Source of the DNA: Prochlorococcus sp. AG-363-P06
Lineage (GTDB): Bacteria > Cyanobacteriota > Cyanobacteriia > PCC-6307 > Cyanobiaceae
DNA: 64,000 bases
Assembly (NCBI GenBank): GCA_003280025.1
Contig: QCGD01000004.1
Location: forward strand, 1-64,000
Reading direction: 5' to 3'
In this document: positions 8,089-16,692 of the stretch, piece by piece
Numbering within the stretch: position 1 is the stretch's first letter
Layout of the letters: each line of letters begins with the position of its first letter
Notes under the pieces: generated by a model
The model's database searches: none
Told to the model about the DNA's origin: nothing
The model's input: the letters and a program-made list of their open reading frames with translations, nothing else
Made by a program: the position numbers and the translations under genes

Positions 8089-8673
8089 ATGAGTTTAAAA
8101 GTAGGACAAGAAGCACCAAATTTTAGTGCTACCGCAGTATATGATCAAGAATTTAAAGAGGTTTCGCTTTCAAGCCTTAGAGGTAAATGGGTTGTATTAT
8201 TTTTCTACCCACTTGACTTCACCTTTGTTTGTCCAACAGAAATTACAGCCTTTAGTGACAGATATTCCGATTTCTCAGCTTTAAATACAGAGATACTTGG
8301 AGTATCAGTAGATAGTAAACATTGTCATTTAGCATGGATACAGACACCTAGAAATGAAGGAGGTATAGGTGATATTAATTACCCATTAGTTTCTGACTTA
8401 AAAAGAGAAATATGCCAGGCCTACAATGTTTTAAATGATGATGGAGAAGCTGATAGAGGATTATTCCTAATTAATCCACAAGGAATAATTATGCACACTA
8501 CAGTTAACAAGGCTCCCGTCGGCAGAAATGTAGATGAGACATTGAGAATTCTACAAGGCTATCAATATGTTGCAGCAAACCCAGATGAAGTATGCCCGGC
8601 GAACTGGACACCAGGAGAAAAAACTATGTTAGAGGATCCTAAAGGAAGTAAAGAGTATTTTTCTGCACTTTAA
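8089..8673 (+). CDS. 2-Cys peroxiredoxin (AhpC/TSA family)
   Basis: The 194-residue protein reduces hydrogen peroxide and alkyl peroxides in the cytosol using thioredoxin-type donors. The peroxidatic cysteine is in FTFVCPTE (near residue 49), with the family's upstream Pro and Thr. The resolving cysteine is in EVCPANW near the C-terminus, as in typical two-cysteine enzymes. Length is normal for the family. It is monocistronic, with an AT-rich promoter region upstream and a perfect 13-base-pair hairpin just downstream. Confidence 0.95.
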   Translation: MSLKVGQEAPNFSATAVYDQEFKEVSLSSLRGKWVVLFFYPLDFTFVCPTEITAFSDRYSDFSALNTEILGVSVDSKHCHLAWIQTPRNEGGIGDINYPLVSDLKREICQAYNVLNDDGEADRGLFLINPQGIIMHTTVNKAPVGRNVDETLRILQGYQYVAANPDEVCPANWTPGEKTMLEDPKGSKEYFSAL

Positions 8674-8698
8674 AATAATCAATAAATATTTTAATAAT

Positions 8699-8727
8699 GT
8701 CTATTATTCAAGTATTGAATAATAGAC
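8699..8727. terminator. Perfect 13-bp hairpin between convergent genes
   Basis: GTCTATTATTCAA, loop GTA, then its exact reverse complement. It sits between the peroxiredoxin gene and the convergent membrane-protein gene and overlaps the last codons of the latter. No uridine run follows on either strand, so it may act as a weak bidirectional terminator or as an mRNA 3'-end stabiliser. Confidence 0.55.
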
Positions 8728-9450
8728 AATTACAAATGAATAAAAAATTATAATGTTTAAACCATTAAAAAAATCTGTTATTAGAGGTTTATTAACAACC
8801 CAGTCACTTAAATTATTTTTATATGAAATAAATGACCAGAAATAAAATATAATCTCAATTAAAAACAAAAAAATAATATTTATAAAATTTGAATTATTTA
8901 ACTTTAAATAATTATTAATAACAAAATTATTATCAATATTATTAATTTGTGAATACCAAATAAACAATGTCATAAAAAAGAAGTTAATTAAAACCAATTT
9001 CTTTATGAGAATTCTTGTTTTTTTTAAAATTAAGAAAAAAGATATTATAAAAATAAAATAAAGATGTTGAGTAATTCTAATATTAGGTAGAAAAATATTA
9101 TCCCCAAATAAGTTAGTAATTAAATTTAAATTTAAATATAAATAATTAGTTATAAGAAATGAAAGTGGAATTATTGTTAAGAAAACAAATATTAATAATG
9201 TCTTTCCTTTAATTATTTTATTATTTTCAAAATTTTTGAAATTAAATTGATAATATGTAAATTTATTTAGTGAATATAAGATAATCAAAATTGGACATAT
9301 AATGCCACTTAAATAATATAAGATTGAATAAAAAGAAAAACTATTTCTATTAAATAAATATAAATTAAACCATTGTTTTTGAACAAATGGAAATGTAAGG
9401 ACAAAAGTAATAATTAGAATTAATCTAATTTGTTTATAGTTTATAATCAA
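8704..9450 (-). CDS. Polytopic membrane protein of unknown function, 248 aa
   Basis: Function not recognised. There are about seven hydrophobic segments spread through the protein, with many Asn, Ile and Phe residues and few charges. The start appears to be TTG 9450, since no ATG occurs in the first half of the frame. Composition is extreme even for this genome, suggesting a fast-evolving or accessory gene. Two convergent-end features, the hairpin and the head-on peroxiredoxin gene, mark its 3' end. Confidence 0.55.
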   Translation of the reverse strand: MIINYKQIRLILIITFVLTFPFVQKQWFNLYLFNRNSFSFYSILYYLSGIICPILIILYSLNKFTYYQFNFKNFENNKIIKGKTLLIFVFLTIIPLSFLITNYLYLNLNLITNLFGDNIFLPNIRITQHLYFIFIISFFLILKKTRILIKKLVLINFFFMTLFIWYSQINNIDNNFVINNYLKLNNSNFINIIFLFLIEIIFYFWSFISYKNNLSDWVVNKPLITDFFNGLNIIIFYSFVIVYYSILE

Positions 9451-9482
9451 GATTAATATTTATTTGATTTGATTTAATTTAA

Positions 9483-11240
9483 TCACACTTTCAAAAAATC
9501 AGAAGTCTCTTTCTTAAATATATTTTTATCTATAGTTTCTAGGTTTAGGAGAATATCAACCAATTTATCTAGTAAGTTTCTGTTCTTATTGAGGATATCT
9601 ATTGAATTATTTAGGGCAACTTTTGAGATTTTTATGATTTCATTATCAATTTTGGAATAAGTATTGTCTGCTATAGAAGACTGTTTTTTAAAAAGTCCGT
9701 CACCTATGAATATATCTCCACCTTCAGAATCTATAGAAATAGGACCAATAATTGAAAATCCATATTTTGTGACCATTTCTCTTACTATATTAGTTGCATA
9801 AGATATATCATTTATTGAGCACTGAGTTATTTCATTCTCACCAAAAACGATAGTTTCAGCTGCCCGACCTGCAAGAGATATTTCAATATTTGATAATAAA
9901 ATTTTTTTTGAAATCAATCCACTAGAAATAACATCTTCATCGGGATTAAGTTTTGTATAACCACCTAAGGATCCGGATCTAGGTAAAATAGTAATTTTAT
10001 CTACTGAATCAACACCATTTTTAACCGCTGAAACAATTGCTCGGCCAACCTCATTGTATGCAATAATTTTTTTCATATTTGGTGAAACTATTTTTGAAGT
10101 CCTTAGGCCAATAGTAATTTTATCTAAAGCATTTTCTATATGAAAATCATTAATAAATTTAGATTTACCCCTCGCACAATGAATAGCGCTTTCATTCATA
10201 AGATTTGCTAAGTCAGCTCCAGAAAATCCAACTGTTCTTGAAGCCCAATAACCTAAATCAACATTCTTTGATAAAGGTTTGGAGAGAGAATGAACTGAAA
10301 GTATTTTTTTTCTACCAACCAAATCAGGAAGCATTACTTCTATTTTTCTATCAAAACGTCCAGGCCTTAAAAGGGCTGAATCTAATATATCTGGCCTATT
10401 AGTTGCCGCTATAACAATAATTCCAGAATTATCTGAGAAACCATCTAATTCAGTTAGCAATTGATTAAGAGTTTGCTCCCTTTCATCATTTCCCCCTCCA
10501 ATTCCAGAACCTCTTTGCCTACCAATAGAATCAATTTCGTCAATGAAAATTATACAAGGTGACTTCTCTTTAGCCTTAGAGAAAATATCTCTTACTCGAC
10601 TAGCTCCAACACCTACAAAAAGTTCAACAAATTCTGATGCAGCAATAGAAATAAATGGGACTCCAGATTCTCCAGCAATTGCCTTAGCCAATAATGTTTT
10701 TCCAGTTCCGGGAGGACCAATTAGTAAAACACCTTTAGGAACTTTTGCACCAAGATTTGTATATTTTTTTGGTTCTTTCAGGAAAGTTATTACTTCTTTT
10801 AATTCCTCCGCTGCTTCAGGTACTCCCGCAACATCATCAAATCTAGTTTCAACATCTTCAATAGTAATAAATTTAGATTTATTTTTACCAAAACCAAATG
10901 TTTTTGAAGCAAAATTTGACGTGCTTCTCAATATTAAAAATATAGCAACTAAAAAAATCAAGAAGAGTCCCACTGAAGCAAATGAATTAGCAGCTGTAGA
11001 TTCCTTCCTACTATTGTTAATAGTAAGTTCAACGTTGTTTTCGGTAGCTTTTTCTAGAATTAATTGATCATTGTAAAGGATAGGAATTTTTTCTTTTTCA
11101 CCATTCTTGTACAAAACATCAGTCTCTCGTCGTCTAGGATAAAAATAAATTGCTTGTATTTTGCCAGAGTCTATATCTAATAAGAGATCAGAATAACTAG
11201 AATTAGAGTTAGAGTATGAGAACTTTGTTTTAAAGAACAC
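9483..11240 (-). CDS. FtsH-family AAA protein lacking the zinc protease motif and the first membrane helix
   Basis: The 585-residue product has a complete AAA module: Walker A GPPGTGKT (175-182), Walker B IIFIDEIDSI, and a second region of homology with NRPDILDSALLRPGRFDR. A single membrane helix is visible at about 86-105, after a partial extracytoplasmic domain. The usual first helix is absent: the frame starts at GTG 11240 directly after a stop. The protease region aligns, but the HEXXH motif (AYHEAGH in active FtsH) reads AYNEVGR at 394-400. Both zinc histidines are therefore lost, while the distal Asp region (INDISYAT) remains. It probably works as an unfoldase or chaperone subunit rather than a protease, comparable to plant FtsHi proteins. 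Confidence 0.85.
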   Translation of the reverse strand: MFFKTKFSYSNSNSSYSDLLLDIDSGKIQAIYFYPRRRETDVLYKNGEKEKIPILYNDQLILEKATENNVELTINNSRKESTAANSFASVGLFLIFLVAIFLILRSTSNFASKTFGFGKNKSKFITIEDVETRFDDVAGVPEAAEELKEVITFLKEPKKYTNLGAKVPKGVLLIGPPGTGKTLLAKAIAGESGVPFISIAASEFVELFVGVGASRVRDIFSKAKEKSPCIIFIDEIDSIGRQRGSGIGGGNDEREQTLNQLLTELDGFSDNSGIIVIAATNRPDILDSALLRPGRFDRKIEVMLPDLVGRKKILSVHSLSKPLSKNVDLGYWASRTVGFSGADLANLMNESAIHCARGKSKFINDFHIENALDKITIGLRTSKIVSPNMKKIIAYNEVGRAIVSAVKNGVDSVDKITILPRSGSLGGYTKLNPDEDVISSGLISKKILLSNIEISLAGRAAETIVFGENEITQCSINDISYATNIVREMVTKYGFSIIGPISIDSEGGDIFIGDGLFKKQSSIADNTYSKIDNEIIKISKVALNNSIDILNKNRNLLDKLVDILLNLETIDKNIFKKETSDFLKV

Positions 11241-11375
11241 TTATCTTGATAAAACTTTTATTAATAAACCTTACGATATAAGGCAAGTAATTGTCTTAAT
11301 CAAACTAAATATAATCAATTATTTGGGAGATAACCACTTAAAGGTTATATTATTATATGGAAATAAACAAAGAGT

Positions 11376-11549
11376 ATGGCTGTACCTAAGAAGAAAAAAT
11401 CAAAAAGTAAAAGAAATCAAAGACATGCTGTTTGGAAAGGTAAGGCAGCTTTAGCGGCACAAAAAGCAATATCACTAGGTAAATCTGTTTTAACGGGTAA
11501 AGCCCAAGGTTTTGTATACCCTATTGATGAAGAAGAAAACGAAGAATAA
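11376..11549 (+). CDS. rpmF: 50S ribosomal protein L32
   Basis: The 57-residue protein starts [18 protein letters not shown], the standard L32 N-terminus. It lacks the CxxC zinc ribbon pairs seen in some L32 proteins, as is usual in cyanobacteria. It is divergent from the FtsH-like gene and converges with the DUF565 gene three bases downstream. Confidence 0.95.
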   Translation: MAVPKKKKSKSKRNQRHAVWKGKAALAAQKAISLGKSVLTGKAQGFVYPIDEEENEE

Positions 11550-11552
11550 TTA

Positions 11553-11879
11553 TTAAGAACCTAATTTAAATGCTTCGAGTATAACGGCGTAGGTTGATCC
11601 TATTCGCACTTTATCAAGTACTAACCAAAATTTATAAATTCTAGACTTTGAAGAAGGTTTAATCCTTATTAGTAATTCACTAAATAAAATGATTATAGGT
11701 ACCATTAACAATTCATTCTTACCCTCAGATATAAATTTTGTTATAAAATTTGCAAATAAAAAATAACCTGTCAATATCGAGATAATACTAATTGATTTTG
11801 ATTTCCAAGTAGAACTTATAAAACCAAAAATAATATTATTTGATTGATCTATAATTCTTGAAAAATTAGTGTTTTGCAT
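11553..11879 (-). CDS. DUF565/Ycf20-like membrane protein
   Basis: The 108-residue protein has two hydrophobic segments (about 30-50 and 58-72) and the family's C-terminal pattern (VLDKVRIGSTYAVILEAFKLGS). Ycf20 relatives are conserved in cyanobacteria and plastids and have been linked in plants and algae to thermal energy dissipation; the mechanism is unknown. It overlaps the 3' end of the HAD gene by 14 bases and is likely co-transcribed with it. Confidence 0.75.
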   Translation of the reverse strand: MQNTNFSRIIDQSNNIIFGFISSTWKSKSISIISILTGYFLFANFITKFISEGKNELLMVPIIILFSELLIRIKPSSKSRIYKFWLVLDKVRIGSTYAVILEAFKLGS

Positions 11880-12627
11880 TAAAATTTGAAATTAAAAAGT
11901 TATTCAAAAAGGAATAATCAATATAATTTTTAATTAGTTTAGGTCCTTTAACAACATTTGCCACCTTATTAATATCTCCCAAGCAACCAATAATACAATC
12001 TAAATTTATTTCCCTATCAATAACGGTAGGTATATTAGAAGGGAAAAAAATAGTTGGTAGATTAGCTCCTAAAGAAGATTTAATCCCTTGGTTAGAATCT
12101 TCAAAAACGATTGAATTATTGTTTTGAATACCACTTAATTTTATGGCTTTTAGATAAGGCAGTGGATTAGGTTTATGATGTTTAACATCATCACTTGAAA
12201 TAATAAACTCAAAAGGATTAAAATCAGGAAATAAATATTCTATTAGCAAATCTACCTGGCTTCTAGAACTTGAAGTTACTATAAATTGTCTTACATTTTT
12301 ATCAAACAACTCGAGTATTAACCTTTTAACACCATTTTTAAGATGAACAGTATTTTTTTTTATAGTTTCTAAATAATATAATTGTTTTTTTTCATGAATT
12401 CTATTAACTAATTCATCTGTTATGGATTCATCATTGATTTTAGAAAAATGGGATATTCTATTTTTACCTCCATTTATTTTTAAAAGATCAATGTAATTAG
12501 AAGAGTCCCAATTCCAATTAAGTCCAAAATCATCAAATGCCAAATTAAAAGCTGGTAAATGTGCCTCTAATTCTGTATTAGCTAAAGTTCCATCTAAGTC
12601 CCAATAAACACCTTTTAGGAAGCTCAC
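11866..12627 (-). CDS. HAD-superfamily hydrolase (CbbY/Gph-like)
   Basis: The 253-residue protein has HAD motif I WDLDGTLANTE near the N-terminus, motif II VTSSSR, the motif III lysine region (DVKHHKPNP) and motif IV EDSNQG. The small helical cap after motif I is typical of CbbY and phosphoglycolate-phosphatase-like enzymes. The start is GTG 12627, with a stop immediately upstream. Substrate cannot be assigned: phosphoglycolate and xylulose-1,5-bisphosphate are plausible in a carbon-fixing cell. Confidence 0.85.
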   Translation of the reverse strand: MSFLKGVYWDLDGTLANTELEAHLPAFNLAFDDFGLNWNWDSSNYIDLLKINGGKNRISHFSKINDESITDELVNRIHEKKQLYYLETIKKNTVHLKNGVKRLILELFDKNVRQFIVTSSSRSQVDLLIEYLFPDFNPFEFIISSDDVKHHKPNPLPYLKAIKLSGIQNNNSIVFEDSNQGIKSSLGANLPTIFFPSNIPTVIDREINLDCIIGCLGDINKVANVVKGPKLIKNYIDYSFLNNFLISNFNAKH

Positions 12628-12642
12628 TTAGATGAAAAAATA

Positions 12643-12720
12643 TTATTTGCGATAAAAAATAAGTGCTACTACAGCAACTCCGGATAGCGCAACCAAGGTT
12701 AAAGGTATAAGTGTAGGCAT
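12643..12720 (-). CDS. 25-aa single-helix membrane peptide
   Basis: ATG 12720 to TAA 12643-12645. The product is a single clean transmembrane helix (LIPLTLVALSGVAVVALIF) ended by YRK, the size and form of the small subunits of photosystems, cytochrome b6f or NDH-1. I do not recognise it as a specific Psa, Psb, Pet or Ndh subunit. It lies 15 bases upstream of the HAD gene. An AT-rich promoter-like stretch precedes it. Confidence 0.55.
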   Translation of the reverse strand: MPTLIPLTLVALSGVAVVALIFYRK

Positions 12721-12799
12721 AATTTAATTTATAATGTGATACTATTTTTACAAATAAAACAAACAACTGTACCGATACGTTACAAGATTGAATTAAATT

Positions 12800-13147
12800 A
12801 TGAAATCATGGAATTGTATAGAAAATTGTGGAGCTTGTTGCAAGTTTGATTTAAATGAAAGGACTGATTTAGAAGATAAGTTAAATAGTCAAGATATGGA
12901 TTTAATCGTTAAAATGACCTCTGAGGATGGTTGGTGCAGAAATCTGGATAGGGATAATAAAAAATGTTTAATTTACGAAAATAGGCCTCACTTTTGTAGA
13001 GTCACTGAATTCTCAATCCAATTTAAAGAATATTTAAAATTAGGGGATAAGTTTCTAATTGATTGCTGCAAACAACATATTTCATCTAATTACGGAACAA
13101 AAAGTAAAGAAATGAAGAACTTCAAATTGGCAATTAATAAAAAATGA
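12800..13147 (+). CDS. YkgJ-family cysteine cluster protein
   Basis: The 115-residue product carries the zinc/iron-chelating cluster pattern of the family: CIENCGACCKF near the N-terminus, a middle Cys pair (GWCRNLDRDNKKCLIY), RPHFCRV and a C-terminal DCC. These cysteines are thought to bind a metal ion. It overlaps the first Gdt1-like manganese exporter gene by four bases (ATGA), suggesting translational coupling and perhaps a metal-related partnership. Confidence 0.85.
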   Translation: MKSWNCIENCGACCKFDLNERTDLEDKLNSQDMDLIVKMTSEDGWCRNLDRDNKKCLIYENRPHFCRVTEFSIQFKEYLKLGDKFLIDCCKQHISSNYGTKSKEMKNFKLAINKK

Positions 13148-13470
13148 ATAGCAATTTAAAAAAAGAAGATAAAGTATTAGAAAAAAGCTTTTTATCTATA
13201 TTCATAACAACTTTTACGACAATTTTTATAGCTGAATTAGGAGACAAAACTCAAATAGCTACTTTAATGTTGTCTGCTGAATCAGGGAAGCCAATTATCG
13301 TATTCATCGGAAGCTCTCTTGCTTTGATAAGCTCTAGTGTAGTAGGAGTACTAATTGGTAAATGGTTATCTAAAACCATATCTCCTAGTAAATTTGAGTT
13401 TTTTACTGGTTGTTTAATGATTATAATTAGTATCTTTTTAGCTTATGACATTTCCAGTAAATATATATAA
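13144..13470 (+). CDS. Gdt1/TMEM165 (UPF0016) family half, first copy
   Basis: The 108-residue protein carries one copy of the family motif E-x-G-D-K-T-x (AELGDKTQIATLML) with three predicted membrane helices. Full-length Gdt1/Mnx proteins have two such repeats and export manganese across thylakoid or plasma membranes. Here the second repeat is a separate gene starting one base after this one stops. A heterodimer of the two halves is the likely functional unit. Confidence 0.88.
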   Translation: MNSNLKKEDKVLEKSFLSIFITTFTTIFIAELGDKTQIATLMLSAESGKPIIVFIGSSLALISSSVVGVLIGKWLSKTISPSKFEFFTGCLMIIISIFLAYDISSKYI

Positions 13471-13782
13471 ATGATATTAAGCTTATTATTATCTACATTC
13501 TTAACTGTATTTATTGCGGAATTAGGAGACAAAACACAATTAGCTACCTTAACTATAAGCGGCACATCTAAGAAACCATTAGCAGTTTTCTTAGGTTCTG
13601 CATCTGCTCTTGTCTTGGCAAGTTTACTAGGAGCATTGACAGGTGGTTCAATTTCAACTTTTTTGCCTGAAGTTGTTCTGAAATTATTAGCATTATTAAC
13701 ATTCTTAATTATTGGTATTCGACTTTTTAGGAAATCATTTATTACTAGCAGGAATGAAAAAGAACAAACAGATATTAATTAG
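13471..13782 (+). CDS. Gdt1/TMEM165 (UPF0016) family half, second copy
   Basis: The 103-residue partner of the preceding gene has AELGDKTQLATLTI as its motif, three helices and a basic C-terminus (GIRLFRKSF). The ATG directly abuts the previous stop codon. The pair probably forms a manganese/proton exporter that keeps Mn supply to photosystem II and cytosolic Mn in balance; this is known from the single-gene homologues and inferred here. Confidence 0.88.
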   Translation: MILSLLLSTFLTVFIAELGDKTQLATLTISGTSKKPLAVFLGSASALVLASLLGALTGGSISTFLPEVVLKLLALLTFLIIGIRLFRKSFITSRNEKEQTDIN

Positions 13783-13856
13783 TTTTATGCTTAATAAATG
13801 GTTTAATAATATAATATACAAACCCATAGATTCTAGAAAAATATTAAGGGGATAAA

Positions 13857-16088
13857 ATGTTCTCAGCATCTACGATAATTGATAATATAAACCAAGAAGA
13901 CGGTTTAGAATATAATAAATTATGCCGATTATTAAAAATATCAAAAAAAACAGATCAGGATAAATTAAATATCGCTTTACTAGCACTGGAAAAGCTTGAA
14001 ATAATAAATAAAAATGAAGAAAATAAGTATACCAATATAAAAGACAGCAAACATCTAGTCGCCAAGATAAGGTGCAGTAGTAAAGGTTATTGCTTTGCTG
14101 TAAGAGAAAACACCAAAGAAGATATTTACATAAAAGAAAATCTCCTTAATCATGCTTGGAATGGAGACAAAGTTTTAGTAAGAATAATTAAAGAGGGTTA
14201 TAGAAGAAAGTCCCCGGAAGGAATAGTAGATTGTATTCTTGAAAGATCAAATCAGATCCTTTTATCAAAAGTTGAGATTATCAATAATCAGGCATACGCT
14301 ATTCCAATTGACGATAGAATCTTAGCTAAAATAAAACTTCCGAAAAAAGATGAGAAATATAAATATAATCTAGAAGATAAAAATATAGTTAAGGTTGAAA
14401 TTGATATGTTCCCTATTGGACAAGAAGAGGGGTTAGGTCATGTAATAAAGGAATTAAAATTAAATAAAAATGAAAAATTAGATACTGAATTTGTTTTATC
14501 AAAAAGCTATTTTAATAATCTAAAAAACCCTAATAATATTAAACCTAAAGATATAAAAAAAGAAAAAAGATTAGATTTGTCAGGTAAGAATTCTTATATG
14601 TTCAAAAGTTGGAAAGCAGATGATTCACCAATACTTCCAATTATACAAATAGAGAATCATAAGGACGAGACAACCAAACTTTGGATACATACAAATGCAA
14701 TTGCAGAAAGATTAAATCTAAATAGTAAAAAATCTCTAGAAATATTTTCTGATAGATTTGAATCATTTCCTTTACTAAACAGATGGCAAAACTATCTTAA
14801 TGAAAACATAATTAATATTTCAAAATTTAATTTAGGAGAAAAAAATGAAGCTATAAGTCTTTGTATCTATCTGAATAGTGAGAATGAAATAATTAATTGG
14901 TCATTCCATTTAACATTAGTGAAATGTTCATTAATTGTTGAGAATAAACATACCGAAGCACTTCTAACGAGAAAGTCTAAGACAAGAATTACCTCAAGAG
15001 TTTTAAAACCTATAAAGGAATATATTGAAGATTTAGATCGAATTTTGGAAATAGCAACTGAATTCAGAAAAAGTCATCTTTCAAAAGGTAAAATTGAGAT
15101 CTCTAGAACACTTAATCATATTGAATCTTTAGATGAATTTTTCGTTTGCACCCCAGGAGAATATTCAAAGGAATATTTTGAAGCTTTAAGTAATACTGAT
15201 TGCCAAACTTATCTTTCTTCAATACTTTATGAAGCAGATTTTATATGGTTCAAACATTCAAATAAATTCGGATTAAAAAGCGCAGCATACACTTCAAAAG
15301 AATTAGACAATATAAACTTAAGTGAAATTATTAAATACTCTGAACTGGTAGGCAACAATTTAGAACTTAATCATGATGGGAATTTAACATTCACACAAAT
15401 TCTTGACTTATGTATAGATGAAGATAAAAAGAGGGTTTTAAATAAACTTTTTATTAATGCATTAATAGATAATGAGGTAAAAATAATATTAGATAATTCA
15501 GATATTAATCACTCTGAAAATTGTATTAAATCACCTTGGACATTGCCTTCATATGACTTTACTAATTTAATTAATCAATACAATGTCTTTAACATGATAG
15601 TAAATGGTAAAAGGTCTAATAAAAATAATAAAAATAATACAAATTATATAAATATAATGGAAATGGATTCAGATAAGAAAGTTAATTGGGAGATTTATAA
15701 TTCATCAATGAAAAAGAATATGGATTTATTATTTAATAATTTACTGATTGATAAGATTAATGAATATAAAAATAAAGCAAAGCAATATAAAGCAAATATG
15801 AAAAGTATAAAACAAGTTAGAAAAGCCCAAAATTTTATAGGAAACATTTATAACGGAATGATTTTTGCAGTACAAAGTTATGGGTTTTTCGTAGAAATAC
15901 CAGATTTGAATGTAGAAGGATTAGTTCACGTAAGTACCCTAAACAATGATTGGTACGAGTATAGATCAAGACAAAACTTACTAATTGGTAGGAAATCTAA
16001 GAAATCTTATAAAATTGGAGATAAAATAGAAATTAAAATAGTAAAAGTTGATATACTGAAATACCAAATTGACTTAGAATTAATTTAG
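13857..16088 (+). CDS. RNase II/RNB-family protein with S1 domain, catalytic aspartates not evident
   Basis: The 743-residue product has N-terminal cold-shock-like RNA-binding regions (residues 60-230), an RNB-like core (about 240-600) and a C-terminal S1 domain (from about 662, NIYNGMIFAVQSYGFFVEIP). In RNase II/R the core begins with a Thr-Ile-Asp and Asp-Asp-Ala pattern that holds the metal-binding aspartates. Here the equivalent stretch reads LPIIQIENHKDETTKLWIHT and keeps no D-x-D-D arrangement. The core is thus either degenerate or uses a different site. Annotation as exoribonuclease is by family only. Confidence 0.75.
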   Translation: MFSASTIIDNINQEDGLEYNKLCRLLKISKKTDQDKLNIALLALEKLEIINKNEENKYTNIKDSKHLVAKIRCSSKGYCFAVRENTKEDIYIKENLLNHAWNGDKVLVRIIKEGYRRKSPEGIVDCILERSNQILLSKVEIINNQAYAIPIDDRILAKIKLPKKDEKYKYNLEDKNIVKVEIDMFPIGQEEGLGHVIKELKLNKNEKLDTEFVLSKSYFNNLKNPNNIKPKDIKKEKRLDLSGKNSYMFKSWKADDSPILPIIQIENHKDETTKLWIHTNAIAERLNLNSKKSLEIFSDRFESFPLLNRWQNYLNENIINISKFNLGEKNEAISLCIYLNSENEIINWSFHLTLVKCSLIVENKHTEALLTRKSKTRITSRVLKPIKEYIEDLDRILEIATEFRKSHLSKGKIEISRTLNHIESLDEFFVCTPGEYSKEYFEALSNTDCQTYLSSILYEADFIWFKHSNKFGLKSAAYTSKELDNINLSEIIKYSELVGNNLELNHDGNLTFTQILDLCIDEDKKRVLNKLFINALIDNEVKIILDNSDINHSENCIKSPWTLPSYDFTNLINQYNVFNMIVNGKRSNKNNKNNTNYINIMEMDSDKKVNWEIYNSSMKKNMDLLFNNLLIDKINEYKNKAKQYKANMKSIKQVRKAQNFIGNIYNGMIFAVQSYGFFVEIPDLNVEGLVHVSTLNNDWYEYRSRQNLLIGRKSKKSYKIGDKIEIKIVKVDILKYQIDLELI

Positions 16089-16148
16089 TAAAAAAGTCAT
16101 TAATTATGATATACAAATCTAAACTTAAGAAAAATATTTATATCAAAT

Positions 16149-16616
16149 ATGAACTATAAAAAAAAAGGTTTTTTAATAACTTTTATTTTAATAATTATTA
16201 TTCAAACATTAATATATATAAATAATACACAAAAGACTTCGTTTAGATATTTTATTTGGAACATTCAAGAAATAAAAATAGGAAAGCTAATAGTTATATC
16301 ATTCTTTTCTGGAATATTAATATCTAATCTTTTAAACCATAATATAAATTTGTATGCAGCTAATAATGGCAAAAATGATTATTTTGACAAAAATCAAGAT
16401 CACGAAGATCTTTTCAATGAAGAAGAGGATGAAGAAGAGGGGATAACTGATGTTGAACCTCCACCCCAAAGGGATATTAGAGATACCCAGCCAACAATAT
16501 CTGTTAATTACAGAGTAATAAAAAATACCGGAGATAATTATTCTAAATATGATGAGAGCATCTCTAATGACTCAAAATATCAAGATGATTGGAATATCAA
16601 TGATTCTGACTGGTAG
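16149..16616 (+). CDS. LapA-domain (DUF1049) membrane protein with acidic tail
   Basis: Two hydrophobic segments (about 8-25 and 45-62) are separated by a short loop containing NTQKTSFRYFIWN, the arrangement of LapA/DUF1049 proteins. The remaining 90 residues form a very acidic, disordered tail (NEEEDEEEGITDVEPPPQ), rich in Asp, Asn and Ser. Function in cyanobacteria is unknown. It stands between the RNB gene and the DUF2996 gene on the same strand. Confidence 0.6.
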   Translation: MNYKKKGFLITFILIIIIQTLIYINNTQKTSFRYFIWNIQEIKIGKLIVISFFSGILISNLLNHNINLYAANNGKNDYFDKNQDHEDLFNEEEDEEEGITDVEPPPQRDIRDTQPTISVNYRVIKNTGDNYSKYDESISNDSKYQDDWNINDSDW

Positions 16617-16692
16617 AAATATAGTTAATTAAAAATAATGACTAAAAAGCTAATTTATATTTATAATTATTGTTGTGCAATAATTTGTTTTT

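Noticed and set aside
10543-11067. Plus-strand frame of 174 codons within the FtsH-like gene
   Set aside because: It runs antisense to the conserved AAA region, whose motifs are unmistakable; the plus-strand translation has no recognisable domain.
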